Of a stretch of 64,000 bases of DNA, positions 37,456 through 45,342 are shown in pieces. The DNA is taken from assembly GCA_016703895.1 (NCBI GenBank), contig JADJBE010000005.1, forward strand, positions 124,001-188,000, read 5' to 3'. The notes below the pieces were generated by a model. The model did no database searches. It worked only from the letters and a program-made list of their open reading frames with translations, and was not told the DNA's origin. Each line of letters opens with the position of its first letter. Position 1 is the stretch's first letter. Position numbers and translations under genes: made by a program. The stretch comes from Pseudomonadota bacterium. Lineage in GTDB: Bacteria; Pseudomonadota; Gammaproteobacteria; Steroidobacterales; Steroidobacteraceae.

Positions 37456-39593
37456 GTCAAACGCAGCTGTGGCTCAAGCGGCAACGCTCGTAGGCGTCGA
37501 CCGGTTGCCGCAAAAATCGCGTTGGCCAATGCCGGTGCGATAACCGGGGTTGCTGGCTCGCCGCAGCCGCCGGGGGACGCGCCGCTCGCGATCAGATGCA
37601 CGTCAATGGGCGGCACCTCATGTATCGCGAGGAGCCGATAGTCATGGAAATTCGACTCGCGCACCGCACCCATTTCGATCGTGATCGAACCGCGTAGTGC
37701 GGCGGTCAGTCCATAGACGATGCCGCTGTGCATCTGCTGCTCGATGATATTGGGATTGACCGCCTGTCCACAATCGACGGCGCAGGTCACCCGCTCGATC
37801 TTGAGCTCGCCGCCAGTGAAGTCGACATCGACGACTTCGGCAACATAGGTGCCGTAGCTCTTGGCACAGGCAATCCCTTGGCCGCGACCAGCGGCGCGCT
37901 GGACAGCGGTCAAATGGCCCCAGCGGGACACTTCAGCGGCGCGCCGTAGCACGCCCTGCAGCCGCGGCTCCTGCGCCAGCAGCGCTAAACGATAGTCGAG
38001 CGGATCAGCCGCAGCGTGATGCGCAAGTTCGTCGATAAAACTCTCGACAAAGAAAACGTTGTTCGAATGCCCAACCGAGCGCCAGAACCCCACCGGCACA
38101 CCAAGCTCAACCTCCTGATAATCGATGCGCTGGTTGGGGATCGCGTACAGATGATTAAACAATCCCTCTACTAACGACCGATCGATATCTTTCTCGAGCC
38201 CGGCCGGGTTGCGACGACGGTTGATGGACGGGGCTGCTACGCGCGCAGTGAATTGCACCGGCCGCCCTTGTGCACCCAGCTGCGCTGCCAATCGAGACAC
38301 ACTGGCGGGCCGATAAAAATCATGACCCATATCGTCTTCGCGTGTCCACATCAGCTTGATCGGCGCAGCTGTCAGCTTCGAGAGCTCGATTGCCTCGAGA
38401 TAGAAGTCCCATTCGCCACGGCGCCCAAAAGCGCCACCGATGGTGTGCGTGTGCACGAAAATACGCGCCTCCGGCAGGCCTGTCAGCTTGGCACCCCACT
38501 GCTGCACCCGGCTGGGAGACTGAGTACCGAGCCAGACGTCGCAACGATCGGCCTGCACATGAGCGGTGGCTGCGAGCGGTTCGAGTGCAGCGTGCGCGAG
38601 AAATGGCGTGCGATAGTCAGCACTGACGACTTGGTCCCCAGCCAGGTCGCCCGCTATGACACCATCACTGCGCGCAGACCGGCCAGGGCTGGTGAGCGCA
38701 GCGTCGAGTTCCACCGCATGCGTCGCGCTCGATCGATTGCCGTTGACTCCCCGCTCCCACTTTACTTGCAGCGCTGCACGGCCGCGCTTTGCCGCCCAGA
38801 AGTCCCGCGCGATGACTGCAACGCCGGTCGAGAGTGTAACAACCCGCTCAACGCCTGGCACTGCCAGCGCGGCTGCAGACGTCACTTCCTTTGGCATACC
38901 ACCAAAAGTGGGCGCACGCGCCAACAGCGCGACTCGCATGTTGGGCAGCCGTACGTCGATACCAAACCGCGCCGACCCATCTACCTTGTTGCTCGAATCG
39001 AGCTTTGGCAGCGGCTTGCCAATCAAGCGAAATAAATTGTTGGCGGTCAACGCCGGTGATTGCGGCACGGGCAACGCCGCGGCGATCGACAACAGGCTCG
39101 CAAAGGTCACCGAGCGCCCACTGCGAGCGTCGACTATTGTCGGGCCTCGCACCGCAAGCTGTGAAGTGGGCGCTGCCAGCACCTCAGCCGCTGCGGTCAG
39201 CAGCATTTCACGTGCGGCAGCGCCAAGCGTACGCAGCGCCCGGTAACTGCTAGAGACACTGCTCGAACCCCCTGTAATTTGTCCACCGCGGGAATCACGG
39301 AATGCCGCAGCTCCCGGCGCCAACTCAGCGCGGATATCGGTCAGCGCAACATGCAGCTCCTCGGCAATCAGCATCGGCAGAGCGGTGAGTACACCCTGAC
39401 CCATCTCAGACTTGGCCACCCGCACCACGATCTCGTTATTGGGCAGGATCTCGAGCATGGCAAACGGCAGCTGGGCGGCCTCACTAACAGCCGCCGCATC
39501 GCTGGCGGCAGCCGCGACGAGCGTCGCACGCGACACGCCACCAGCCAATAAGAGACTGCCACCGGACAGTAATACGAAATCGCGCCGTCGCAT
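37452..39593 (-). CDS. Isoquinoline 1-oxidoreductase-type molybdenum hydroxylase, large (beta) subunit
   Basis: The 713-residue protein has a twin-arginine-like signal (MRRRDFVLLSGGSLLLAGG), so it is probably periplasmic. The body follows the aldehyde/xanthine oxidoreductase large subunit of the IorB kind: AKSEMGQGVLTALPMLIAEE, THTIGGAFGRRGEWD, VGFWRSVGHSNNVFFVESF, VTCAVDCGQAVNP and GGCGEPATPVIAPALANA with the catalytic Glu. IorB partners a small 2Fe-2S subunit (IorA), which is not adjacent nor elsewhere in the window. XdhC lies convergently next to it. It hydroxylates an N-heterocycle or aldehyde in known relatives; the substrate here is unknown. Confidence 0.88.
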   Translation of the reverse strand: MRRRDFVLLSGGSLLLAGGVSRATLVAAAASDAAAVSEAAQLPFAMLEILPNNEIVVRVAKSEMGQGVLTALPMLIAEELHVALTDIRAELAPGAAAFRDSRGGQITGGSSSVSSSYRALRTLGAAAREMLLTAAAEVLAAPTSQLAVRGPTIVDARSGRSVTFASLLSIAAALPVPQSPALTANNLFRLIGKPLPKLDSSNKVDGSARFGIDVRLPNMRVALLARAPTFGGMPKEVTSAAALAVPGVERVVTLSTGVAVIARDFWAAKRGRAALQVKWERGVNGNRSSATHAVELDAALTSPGRSARSDGVIAGDLAGDQVVSADYRTPFLAHAALEPLAATAHVQADRCDVWLGTQSPSRVQQWGAKLTGLPEARIFVHTHTIGGAFGRRGEWDFYLEAIELSKLTAAPIKLMWTREDDMGHDFYRPASVSRLAAQLGAQGRPVQFTARVAAPSINRRRNPAGLEKDIDRSLVEGLFNHLYAIPNQRIDYQEVELGVPVGFWRSVGHSNNVFFVESFIDELAHHAAADPLDYRLALLAQEPRLQGVLRRAAEVSRWGHLTAVQRAAGRGQGIACAKSYGTYVAEVVDVDFTGGELKIERVTCAVDCGQAVNPNIIEQQMHSGIVYGLTAALRGSITIEMGAVRESNFHDYRLLAIHEVPPIDVHLIASGASPGGCGEPATPVIAPALANAIFAATGRRLRALPLEPQLRLT

Positions 39594-39643
39594 GCCAGAG
39601 CCTCGTGAGGTTGGGGCCCGCAGGCGGCCCGTATCGTTACACC

Positions 39644-39688
39644 GAATTTGCTACGCTAGAATTCGCTACACTGGAATTCCCTACACTG
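39644..39688 (+). repeat. Three tandem 15-bp repeats upstream of the CoA-transferase gene
   Basis: Three imperfect copies abut at 39644-39658, 39659-39673 and 39674-39688, with consensus GAATTCGCTACACTG. They differ at one to four positions. They lie 30 bp before the ATG at 39719, between two divergent genes. Each contains a -10-like TACACT/TAGAAT sequence, so they may be stacked promoter elements or an operator array. Confidence 0.7.
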
Positions 39689-39718
39689 GGGATTGTGGCA
39701 GATATCGAGCGTATTGCG

Positions 39719-40936
39719 ATGACGACTCCCATCCTGCAGGGCATGCGCGTTATAGAGGGGTCTGCATTCATCGCAGCGCCACTCGGCGGTATGACACTTG
39801 CGCAACTCGGCGCGGAAGTGATCCGGTTCGATCCGATCGGCGGTGGTCTCGACGCCAAACGCTGGCCAGTCACAGCTGCCGGCAACAGCCTGTTCTGGGC
39901 GGGCATGAACAAGGGCAAAAAGTCCATTGCGATCGATCTCAGCAAGCCGGAGGGGCAGGAACTGATCACGGCGCTGATCACCGCGCCAGCTGCCGATGCC
40001 GGTATTTTCCTGACGAATTTCCCCGCGCGCGGTTGGCTGGCCTATGACGTACTGCGCGCTCGCCGCGACGATCTGATCTACGTCAACGTGACCGGTGACC
40101 GCCACGGCGGCTCCGAGGTGGACTACACCGTCAATCCCAGGGTCGGCTTCCCGCAGATAACTGGCAACGATGCAGACGACCAACCCGTCAACCACGTCTT
40201 GCCTGCCTGGGACCACATCACTGGCCAGATGGCAGCGGTCGCGATCCTGGCTGCGGAGCGCCATCGACGCATCACGGGGCAAGGCCAGTATGCGCGGATC
40301 GCCTTGCTGGACGTGGCGCTGGCAACGCTCGGACACATGGGGTGCATTGGCGAGGTGGAAGTGAATGACACGGATCGCGCGCGCTACGGCAACGATCTCT
40401 ATGGCGCGTTTGGTCGCGACTTTGTGACCCGCGACGGACGTCGCTTGATGGTGGTGGCGCTGACACAGCGGCAATGGAAGAACCTCTGCAGGGCCACCGC
40501 GTTGCACGCCGACTTCGTCCGCGCTACCAACCAATTCAATCCGCAGCTGGACCTATCGCTCGAGGGCGACCGGTTCAACGCGCGGCATGTTTTGGCGACT
40601 GTCTTGGCGCCGTGGATCGCGGTACGCGACTATCGCGACCTCGTCGAGTGCTTCCAAAACGCGGACGTTTGCTTCGGTCCCTATCAGTCGGTACGCCAAT
40701 TGCTCCGCGAGGATCCGGAAGCACAGACAACCAATCCGCTGTTTTCCGCGCAGGATCAGTCCGGCATCGGTCGCTATCGCATGCCGGGCTCGCCGCTATT
40801 CTTTTCGTCAAGCCGGCATCTGGACGCGGTTGCCGCACCGCGGCTGGGCCAGCACACCGATGAAATACTCAGTGTGTTGGCCGGGCTCTCCAGCGCGGCT
40901 ATCGGCGTACTGCATGACCGCGGTATTGTCGCATGA
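39719..40936 (+). CDS. CaiB/BaiF (family III) CoA-transferase
   Basis: The 405-residue protein begins with the family pattern GMRVIEGSAFIAAPLGGMTLAQLGAEVIRFDP, then NKGKKSIAIDLSKPEGQEL. A YVNVTGDRHGGSEVDYTVN block holds the probable catalytic Asp. These enzymes move CoA between acids, for example mesaconate, carnitine or bile acids. The ATG at 39719 is chosen because the upstream 38 codons encode the tandem repeats. Its stop overlaps the start of the mesaconyl-CoA hydratase-like gene by 4 bp, which suggests they act on the same substrate. Confidence 0.88.
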   Translation: MTTPILQGMRVIEGSAFIAAPLGGMTLAQLGAEVIRFDPIGGGLDAKRWPVTAAGNSLFWAGMNKGKKSIAIDLSKPEGQELITALITAPAADAGIFLTNFPARGWLAYDVLRARRDDLIYVNVTGDRHGGSEVDYTVNPRVGFPQITGNDADDQPVNHVLPAWDHITGQMAAVAILAAERHRRITGQGQYARIALLDVALATLGHMGCIGEVEVNDTDRARYGNDLYGAFGRDFVTRDGRRLMVVALTQRQWKNLCRATALHADFVRATNQFNPQLDLSLEGDRFNARHVLATVLAPWIAVRDYRDLVECFQNADVCFGPYQSVRQLLREDPEAQTTNPLFSAQDQSGIGRYRMPGSPLFFSSSRHLDAVAAPRLGQHTDEILSVLAGLSSAAIGVLHDRGIVA

Positions 40937-41958
40937 CTGTAGTGACAACCCTCGCCGGCCCGTATTTCGAAGACCTGCGGCTCGGGCTGAGCTTCGACGC
41001 GCCAGCTGTTACCTTGACCGAAGGCCATGCGGCCCTCTACCAGGCGATCACCGGCGATCGGCTAGCATTGCCACTCGACCATGACTCGGCCCGGAAAGTT
41101 ACCGGACTGCCACGACCACTCGCGCATCCGATGCTGGCGATCAATCTCGCGGTTGGGCAAACCACCTGGGCCTCGCAACGAGTCAAAGCCAACCTGTTCT
41201 ATCGCGGTCTCATTCTCAAGCAACCCGTATTGTTAGGCGATACGCTCGCCACCACAACCCGAGTCGTCGGGCTGAAGCAGAACACGCCGAAACCTGGCCG
41301 GCCGGCTACGGGAATCGTGGCCCTTGAAATGACCACTCGCAATCAACAGGGTGATGAGGTGCTGCACTTCTGGCGATGTCCGATGATTCCATGCCGCACG
41401 GATGATGCCGCAACGGGTCATCAGGACGACCTCGCCAAAATCGGCATCGAAACGACAGCAGCGGAGATGTGCGCGGCGATTCCACAAGGTTGGCAGCTCG
41501 ACCGCATGCGGATCCCGCAGACACCGGACGCCATCAGTTTGGCGGTTGGCTCGCAGCTTCGCATCGAGGCGCGCGACACGGTAACCAGCGCGCCGGAACT
41601 GGTGCGGCTGACACTGAACATGGCGATGGCACATACCGACGCCAGCCTGTCCTACCTGGGCGAACGTCTGGTGTATGGCGGCCACACGATTGCCATCGCC
41701 TTCGCGCAGTTGACGCGTGCTATCCCCTCGTTGATTACGCTAGTCGCCTGGGAGAGCTGCGATCACACGGCACCGGTGATCGAGAACGATCGTCTGCGCT
41801 CCGCAGTCACGATTGTCGAGAGCACGCCTGTGACTGCGGGACGGCTCTTGCGCTTGCATGTCGAAACCTACGCGACTCGCAGCCAACCGGATGAACCCAG
41901 CCGCGAGACCGAGAGCAAGGTGCTGGACTGGCGTCTGGCGGTCTGGTGCGCCCGATAA
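40933..41958 (+). CDS. Mesaconyl-CoA hydratase-like (double hot-dog, MaoC-type) enzyme
   Basis: The 341-residue protein has two hot-dog domains. The N-terminal YFEDLRLGLSFDAPAVTLTEGHAALYQAITGDRLAL resembles, from memory, mesaconyl-CoA hydratase (Mch) of the ethylmalonyl-CoA pathway, also about 340 residues. PVLLGDTLATTTRVVGLK is the usual MaoC/Mch central block. It is translationally coupled to the CoA-transferase and convergent with the methylsuccinyl-CoA dehydrogenase-like gene. Other MaoC hydratases, such as itaconyl-CoA hydratase, remain possible. Confidence 0.75.
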   Translation: MTVVTTLAGPYFEDLRLGLSFDAPAVTLTEGHAALYQAITGDRLALPLDHDSARKVTGLPRPLAHPMLAINLAVGQTTWASQRVKANLFYRGLILKQPVLLGDTLATTTRVVGLKQNTPKPGRPATGIVALEMTTRNQQGDEVLHFWRCPMIPCRTDDAATGHQDDLAKIGIETTAAEMCAAIPQGWQLDRMRIPQTPDAISLAVGSQLRIEARDTVTSAPELVRLTLNMAMAHTDASLSYLGERLVYGGHTIAIAFAQLTRAIPSLITLVAWESCDHTAPVIENDRLRSAVTIVESTPVTAGRLLRLHVETYATRSQPDEPSRETESKVLDWRLAVWCAR

Positions 41959-41993
41959 CAGCTAACCCGCCAGAGCGCTAACTAGAGAGGTAG

Positions 41994-43631
41994 CTAACTC
42001 GCGCGCGCCAAGAGATCGCGCGCGATGACTTTCAATGCCAGGGTTTCTTCTGCGCCCTCGAAGATCGACAGGACGCGCGCATCGACGAACAAGCGGCTTG
42101 CCAGCGTTTCCTCCGCATACCCCATGCCCCCGTGCATCTGCATGACGTCACGGGTCAGCCACTCGGCGGTACGGCAAGCGAAGAATTTCACCAGACTCGC
42201 TTCGCGGCCATCACCGCCTGCATCCAGCCGACGCGCAACCGCATAACTGAACTGACGCGATGCGGTGAGCCAGGCGGCCATCCGTGCGAACTGCGCGCTG
42301 GTGAGCGGATACTCGGCGATTGTCTTGCCGAACACGCGTCGACCGCTCGTGTATTGGATCCCCGCGTCAATCGCCGCGTGCATCACGCCGTTAGCGCGCG
42401 CCGCAGTCTGCAAACGACCGCCGGCCATCCCCGTCATCGTCAAATAAAATCCGCGGCCCTCGCCCTGCGACTCGCCGATCAACGCGTCTGGCGGCACCAC
42501 AAAGCCCTCAAAGAACAGCTCGTAGGAGTGCATGCCACGGTAACCGAGCGTCGCGATGGCACGACCCGTCAAGCGCCCACCCAACGGCGACTGGTACTCG
42601 AACTCACGCCCGGCAAACGGCGGCTTCTCGACCAGCAGTACCGACAGTCCCTTGTGAGACAGTGCGGGATCTGGATCCGTACGCGTGACAACAAACAACA
42701 CATCCGCACGCGCCGCAAAAGTACACCAGGTCTTCGCGCCATCCAGTTGCCAGCCGTTCGCGACGCGCGTACCGCGAAACTTGAGATTGGCCACGTCAGA
42801 GCCGTAATCTGGTTCAGTGATCGAAATCGCGCACAGCTTGTCGCCCGCGGCGAGCGCCGGCAGCCAGCGCGACTGTTGCGCGGCTGTACCACCTGCCAAT
42901 AGCGCTCGCGCCATGATCTCCGGCCGGGTGATCAAACTACCCGCCGCCCCGAGCGACGCGTGTGACAACGCTTCGGTCACGACCAGCATGGCAATCGTAT
43001 CGCCGCGCCCATCCGGCTGCATGCCGCCAAAGCGCTCAGGGATAGACACGCCGAATAGTCCCAGCGAAGCCGCCTCACGGAGCAGCTCAGCCGGAATATC
43101 CTGATCCTCGCGATGGATCGCTTGCGCGCGCGGCGCGACGCTCTCGGCCGCAAACTTGGCAAAGGAATCACGCATCAATTCATGGTCATCGCCGAGCAAT
43201 GCCGGCGGCATAGCACCGCGCCGCAGCACCAGCTCGCGACCGAGACTGGCGAGCGTCTTGCTGGCACCAGCGGCGCACAGGGCAGAATCGTTAGCGGGTG
43301 CGAGTGCAAAGATATCTGTCAGTGACAGGCCGAACTCGGCTGGGCGCGCGCTCCAACGCGCGAGACACCGTTGTAGCACGTCCGCGGCGAAGGCATCTGC
43401 AAGCGGCTGCGCCAACGGATCCGCTGCCGCGCGGTCAGCGTAGTCTTGAATCGCGTCTGCCGCTGCCAGCTCCGCCGCACACCAGGCTAGGTCGTAGCTC
43501 GGCACCTGCAGAGTATCTAGTTGGTGGACGTCGAGCTCGCCGTCCGCACCGAGCGCGAGCTGCCTGAGGTGTGCGGCAGCACGGTTCAGCAGACTGCGTG
43601 CCGAACTCAAGCGAGTCTTGGCACCGCTCAT
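41994..43631 (-). CDS. Acyl-CoA dehydrogenase, (2S)-methylsuccinyl-CoA dehydrogenase-like
   Basis: The 545-residue flavoprotein is longer than ordinary acyl-CoA dehydrogenases (about 380) because of a roughly 150-residue helical N-terminal extension (YDLAWCAAELAAADAI). This is the size and layout of methylsuccinyl-CoA dehydrogenase (Mcd). The core shows CAISITEPDYGSDVANLKFRG, MQMHGGMGYAEE and FEGAEETLALKVIA. Mcd oxidises methylsuccinyl-CoA to mesaconyl-CoA, the substrate of the convergent neighbour's family. Ccr, Ecm and Mcl, the other pathway enzymes, are not in the window. The start at 43631 overlaps the upstream stop by 4 bp. Confidence 0.78.
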   Translation of the reverse strand: MSGAKTRLSSARSLLNRAAAHLRQLALGADGELDVHQLDTLQVPSYDLAWCAAELAAADAIQDYADRAAADPLAQPLADAFAADVLQRCLARWSARPAEFGLSLTDIFALAPANDSALCAAGASKTLASLGRELVLRRGAMPPALLGDDHELMRDSFAKFAAESVAPRAQAIHREDQDIPAELLREAASLGLFGVSIPERFGGMQPDGRGDTIAMLVVTEALSHASLGAAGSLITRPEIMARALLAGGTAAQQSRWLPALAAGDKLCAISITEPDYGSDVANLKFRGTRVANGWQLDGAKTWCTFAARADVLFVVTRTDPDPALSHKGLSVLLVEKPPFAGREFEYQSPLGGRLTGRAIATLGYRGMHSYELFFEGFVVPPDALIGESQGEGRGFYLTMTGMAGGRLQTAARANGVMHAAIDAGIQYTSGRRVFGKTIAEYPLTSAQFARMAAWLTASRQFSYAVARRLDAGGDGREASLVKFFACRTAEWLTRDVMQMHGGMGYAEETLASRLFVDARVLSIFEGAEETLALKVIARDLLARAS

Positions 43632-43996
43632 CCGGCGGCCAACTCGCGCGCAACGTCCTCTGAACTCACGTCGCCGGCTGAGCGCTGCATCGTCTCCACT
43701 TCCTGCTGTAGCACACGCAGGACCCGCGCGAGATACTCGATGTGCCACTGGCCGCGCTCACGCGCCGCGTCTGCGTCCGGACGGAAACTGTCGATCTCTT
43801 GCCGCTCAAATAACTCTCGTCGCTCCAGCACTCGCTCCACGGTATCGAGGCGTTCGCGCGTCACCGCCAACTCCTGCGTGACAGCCAACAGGATCGACAG
43901 CAGGCGGTCGACGTCAGGCTGCGAGAAGAAATACGGTCGCTTACCCTGCGCAGCCGCGTTGGCAAGCTTGATGAGTTCCAGATGATCCATATCCAA
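43628..43996 (-). CDS. Small coiled-coil protein of unknown function
   Basis: The 122-residue protein is mostly helical and charged: AVTQELAVTRERLDTVERVLERRELFERQEIDSF, then ARVLRVLQQEVETMQRSA. This is a likely coiled coil between residues 35 and 105. No signal peptide or catalytic motif is seen. It lies between a methyltransferase gene (15 bp upstream) and the Mcd-like gene (4-bp overlap), so it is probably co-expressed and may be an adaptor or oligomerisation partner. It matches no family I recognise. Confidence 0.65.
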   Translation of the reverse strand: MDMDHLELIKLANAAAQGKRPYFFSQPDVDRLLSILLAVTQELAVTRERLDTVERVLERRELFERQEIDSFRPDADAARERGQWHIEYLARVLRVLQQEVETMQRSAGDVSSEDVARELAAG

Positions 43997-44011
43997 TCTC
44001 TCTCCCGATGG

Positions 44012-45211
44012 TCAGGCGGCTCGCTCGGCGCCGAACGCATACCACATCCCGCCGCGGCCGAAGTCCTCCACCTCAGCGCCAACTTTCGGCATCTGCAGAT
44101 CGACGACGGCATGGATCTCATCCTCGAACAGCGCGTCCGCGGCAAAGCCACATTGCCGCATCACGTCCAACATCTGGGTATCGTGCACCGTCGTCCAGAA
44201 GGGCTCGTTGTTGTAGTAACAATCCCAATCGCGCAGGAACTGCTCGAACGGCTCCATCGCGTGGTACGGCGTTTGCTCCAAGTGCAGGTGCAGTCCGCCC
44301 GGAGCAAGCAACCTTGCGGCTTCTTGCAGCACGTTGCGCAGCGCGCGCGAGGAAGTCTCGTGGAAAAACATCGTACTGACAATCAAATCGTATGCTGAAT
44401 CGGCATCAGCCAACGATTCGACGTTGGCTTGGCGGAATTCGATGTTCTCAATATCCATGCCGCGTGCTCGCGCATGACCATAGCGCAGCATCGGCGCCGC
44501 CAGATCAACGGCCACGACGCGACTTTGGGGAAAGGCTTTGGCAATCGGCACGGTGTTGTGGCCGACACCGCAGCCAAGGTCGAGAATGCGGGCGGGCTGC
44601 CAACCCGGGCGGCGACGCGCCAACCACTCCACGATGCCGCGGCCAGCGCCATCGAGATACCGGCCGAACAAGCCGGTCGTCGTGGCAAACATACCCGCGT
44701 CGTAATTCGCCGCCGCCGACACGTCATCTGCCAGGTATTCCGCATAGTAACTACCCGGCATGCAGTGGTTATCGATCGCCGACTGATAGCGCGGCACTGG
44801 CGTATTGGGGTGGAGCTGCAAGTTCTTGGCGCCTGCATTCAAGCTTCTGGCCCGGTCGCGCAATGGCTCGGCCTGGCGCAGCACCATGGATCTGCCGGCC
44901 TGCTGGCGCATCTCCATCGCGTTGCGGCGCAGTGCGCTCCACATCTGGTAGTACGGGTCCACACTCATCGCAGCGCGAATCTCACGGCGACCCTGCGGTT
45001 CATGCCCGTGGGTGTTGCGGAAAGCCTGCTTGGCGCGGCTGTCGTATGCAACCTTGTTACCGCCGACCACGACGTTGGCCATGTATTTGTTGAGGTTCGC
45101 CAAGAAATTGAATCGGGCGATCTCGTCGTGGGTCGCCAGCGGCGACATCGCGTGCGTGCCCGCTTCGGTCCACGCCGGCGCGCAATCCACTTTCGGCGTG
45201 TCGGTCTGCAT
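44012..45211 (-). CDS. Class I SAM-dependent methyltransferase with a long N-terminal region
   Basis: The 399-residue protein has a C-terminal Rossmann methyltransferase domain: ILDLGCGVGHNTVP near residue 206 (motif I), VVAVDLAAPML (II), YDLIVSTMFFHET (IV) and EAARLLAPGGLHLHLEQTPYH (VI). The first 200 residues (NFLANLNKYMANVVVGGNK, AMSVDPYYQMWSALRRNAMEMRQQ) are a helical domain I do not recognise. It heads a three-gene operon with the coiled-coil protein and the Mcd-like dehydrogenase. The methyl acceptor is unknown. Confidence 0.78.
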   Translation of the reverse strand: MQTDTPKVDCAPAWTEAGTHAMSPLATHDEIARFNFLANLNKYMANVVVGGNKVAYDSRAKQAFRNTHGHEPQGRREIRAAMSVDPYYQMWSALRRNAMEMRQQAGRSMVLRQAEPLRDRARSLNAGAKNLQLHPNTPVPRYQSAIDNHCMPGSYYAEYLADDVSAAANYDAGMFATTTGLFGRYLDGAGRGIVEWLARRRPGWQPARILDLGCGVGHNTVPIAKAFPQSRVVAVDLAAPMLRYGHARARGMDIENIEFRQANVESLADADSAYDLIVSTMFFHETSSRALRNVLQEAARLLAPGGLHLHLEQTPYHAMEPFEQFLRDWDCYYNNEPFWTTVHDTQMLDVMRQCGFAADALFEDEIHAVVDLQMPKVGAEVEDFGRGGMWYAFGAERAA

Positions 45212-45342
45212 CGACTAGCTCCATCGCAAAGGACAGTCTGAATTTTCAGCCTACACCACAATTAGGCGACAGTCGGAGCCGCTAGGTGGTCGATCCACGG
45301 CACCCGGTCGATTCGCAGACCACCCTTGCTAGCATCACGCCA

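Noticed and set aside
41959..41993. Three GCTAAC copies between the convergent Mch-like and Mcd-like genes as a repeat element
   Set aside because: The copies are only six bases long, irregularly spaced and do not form a stable hairpin.
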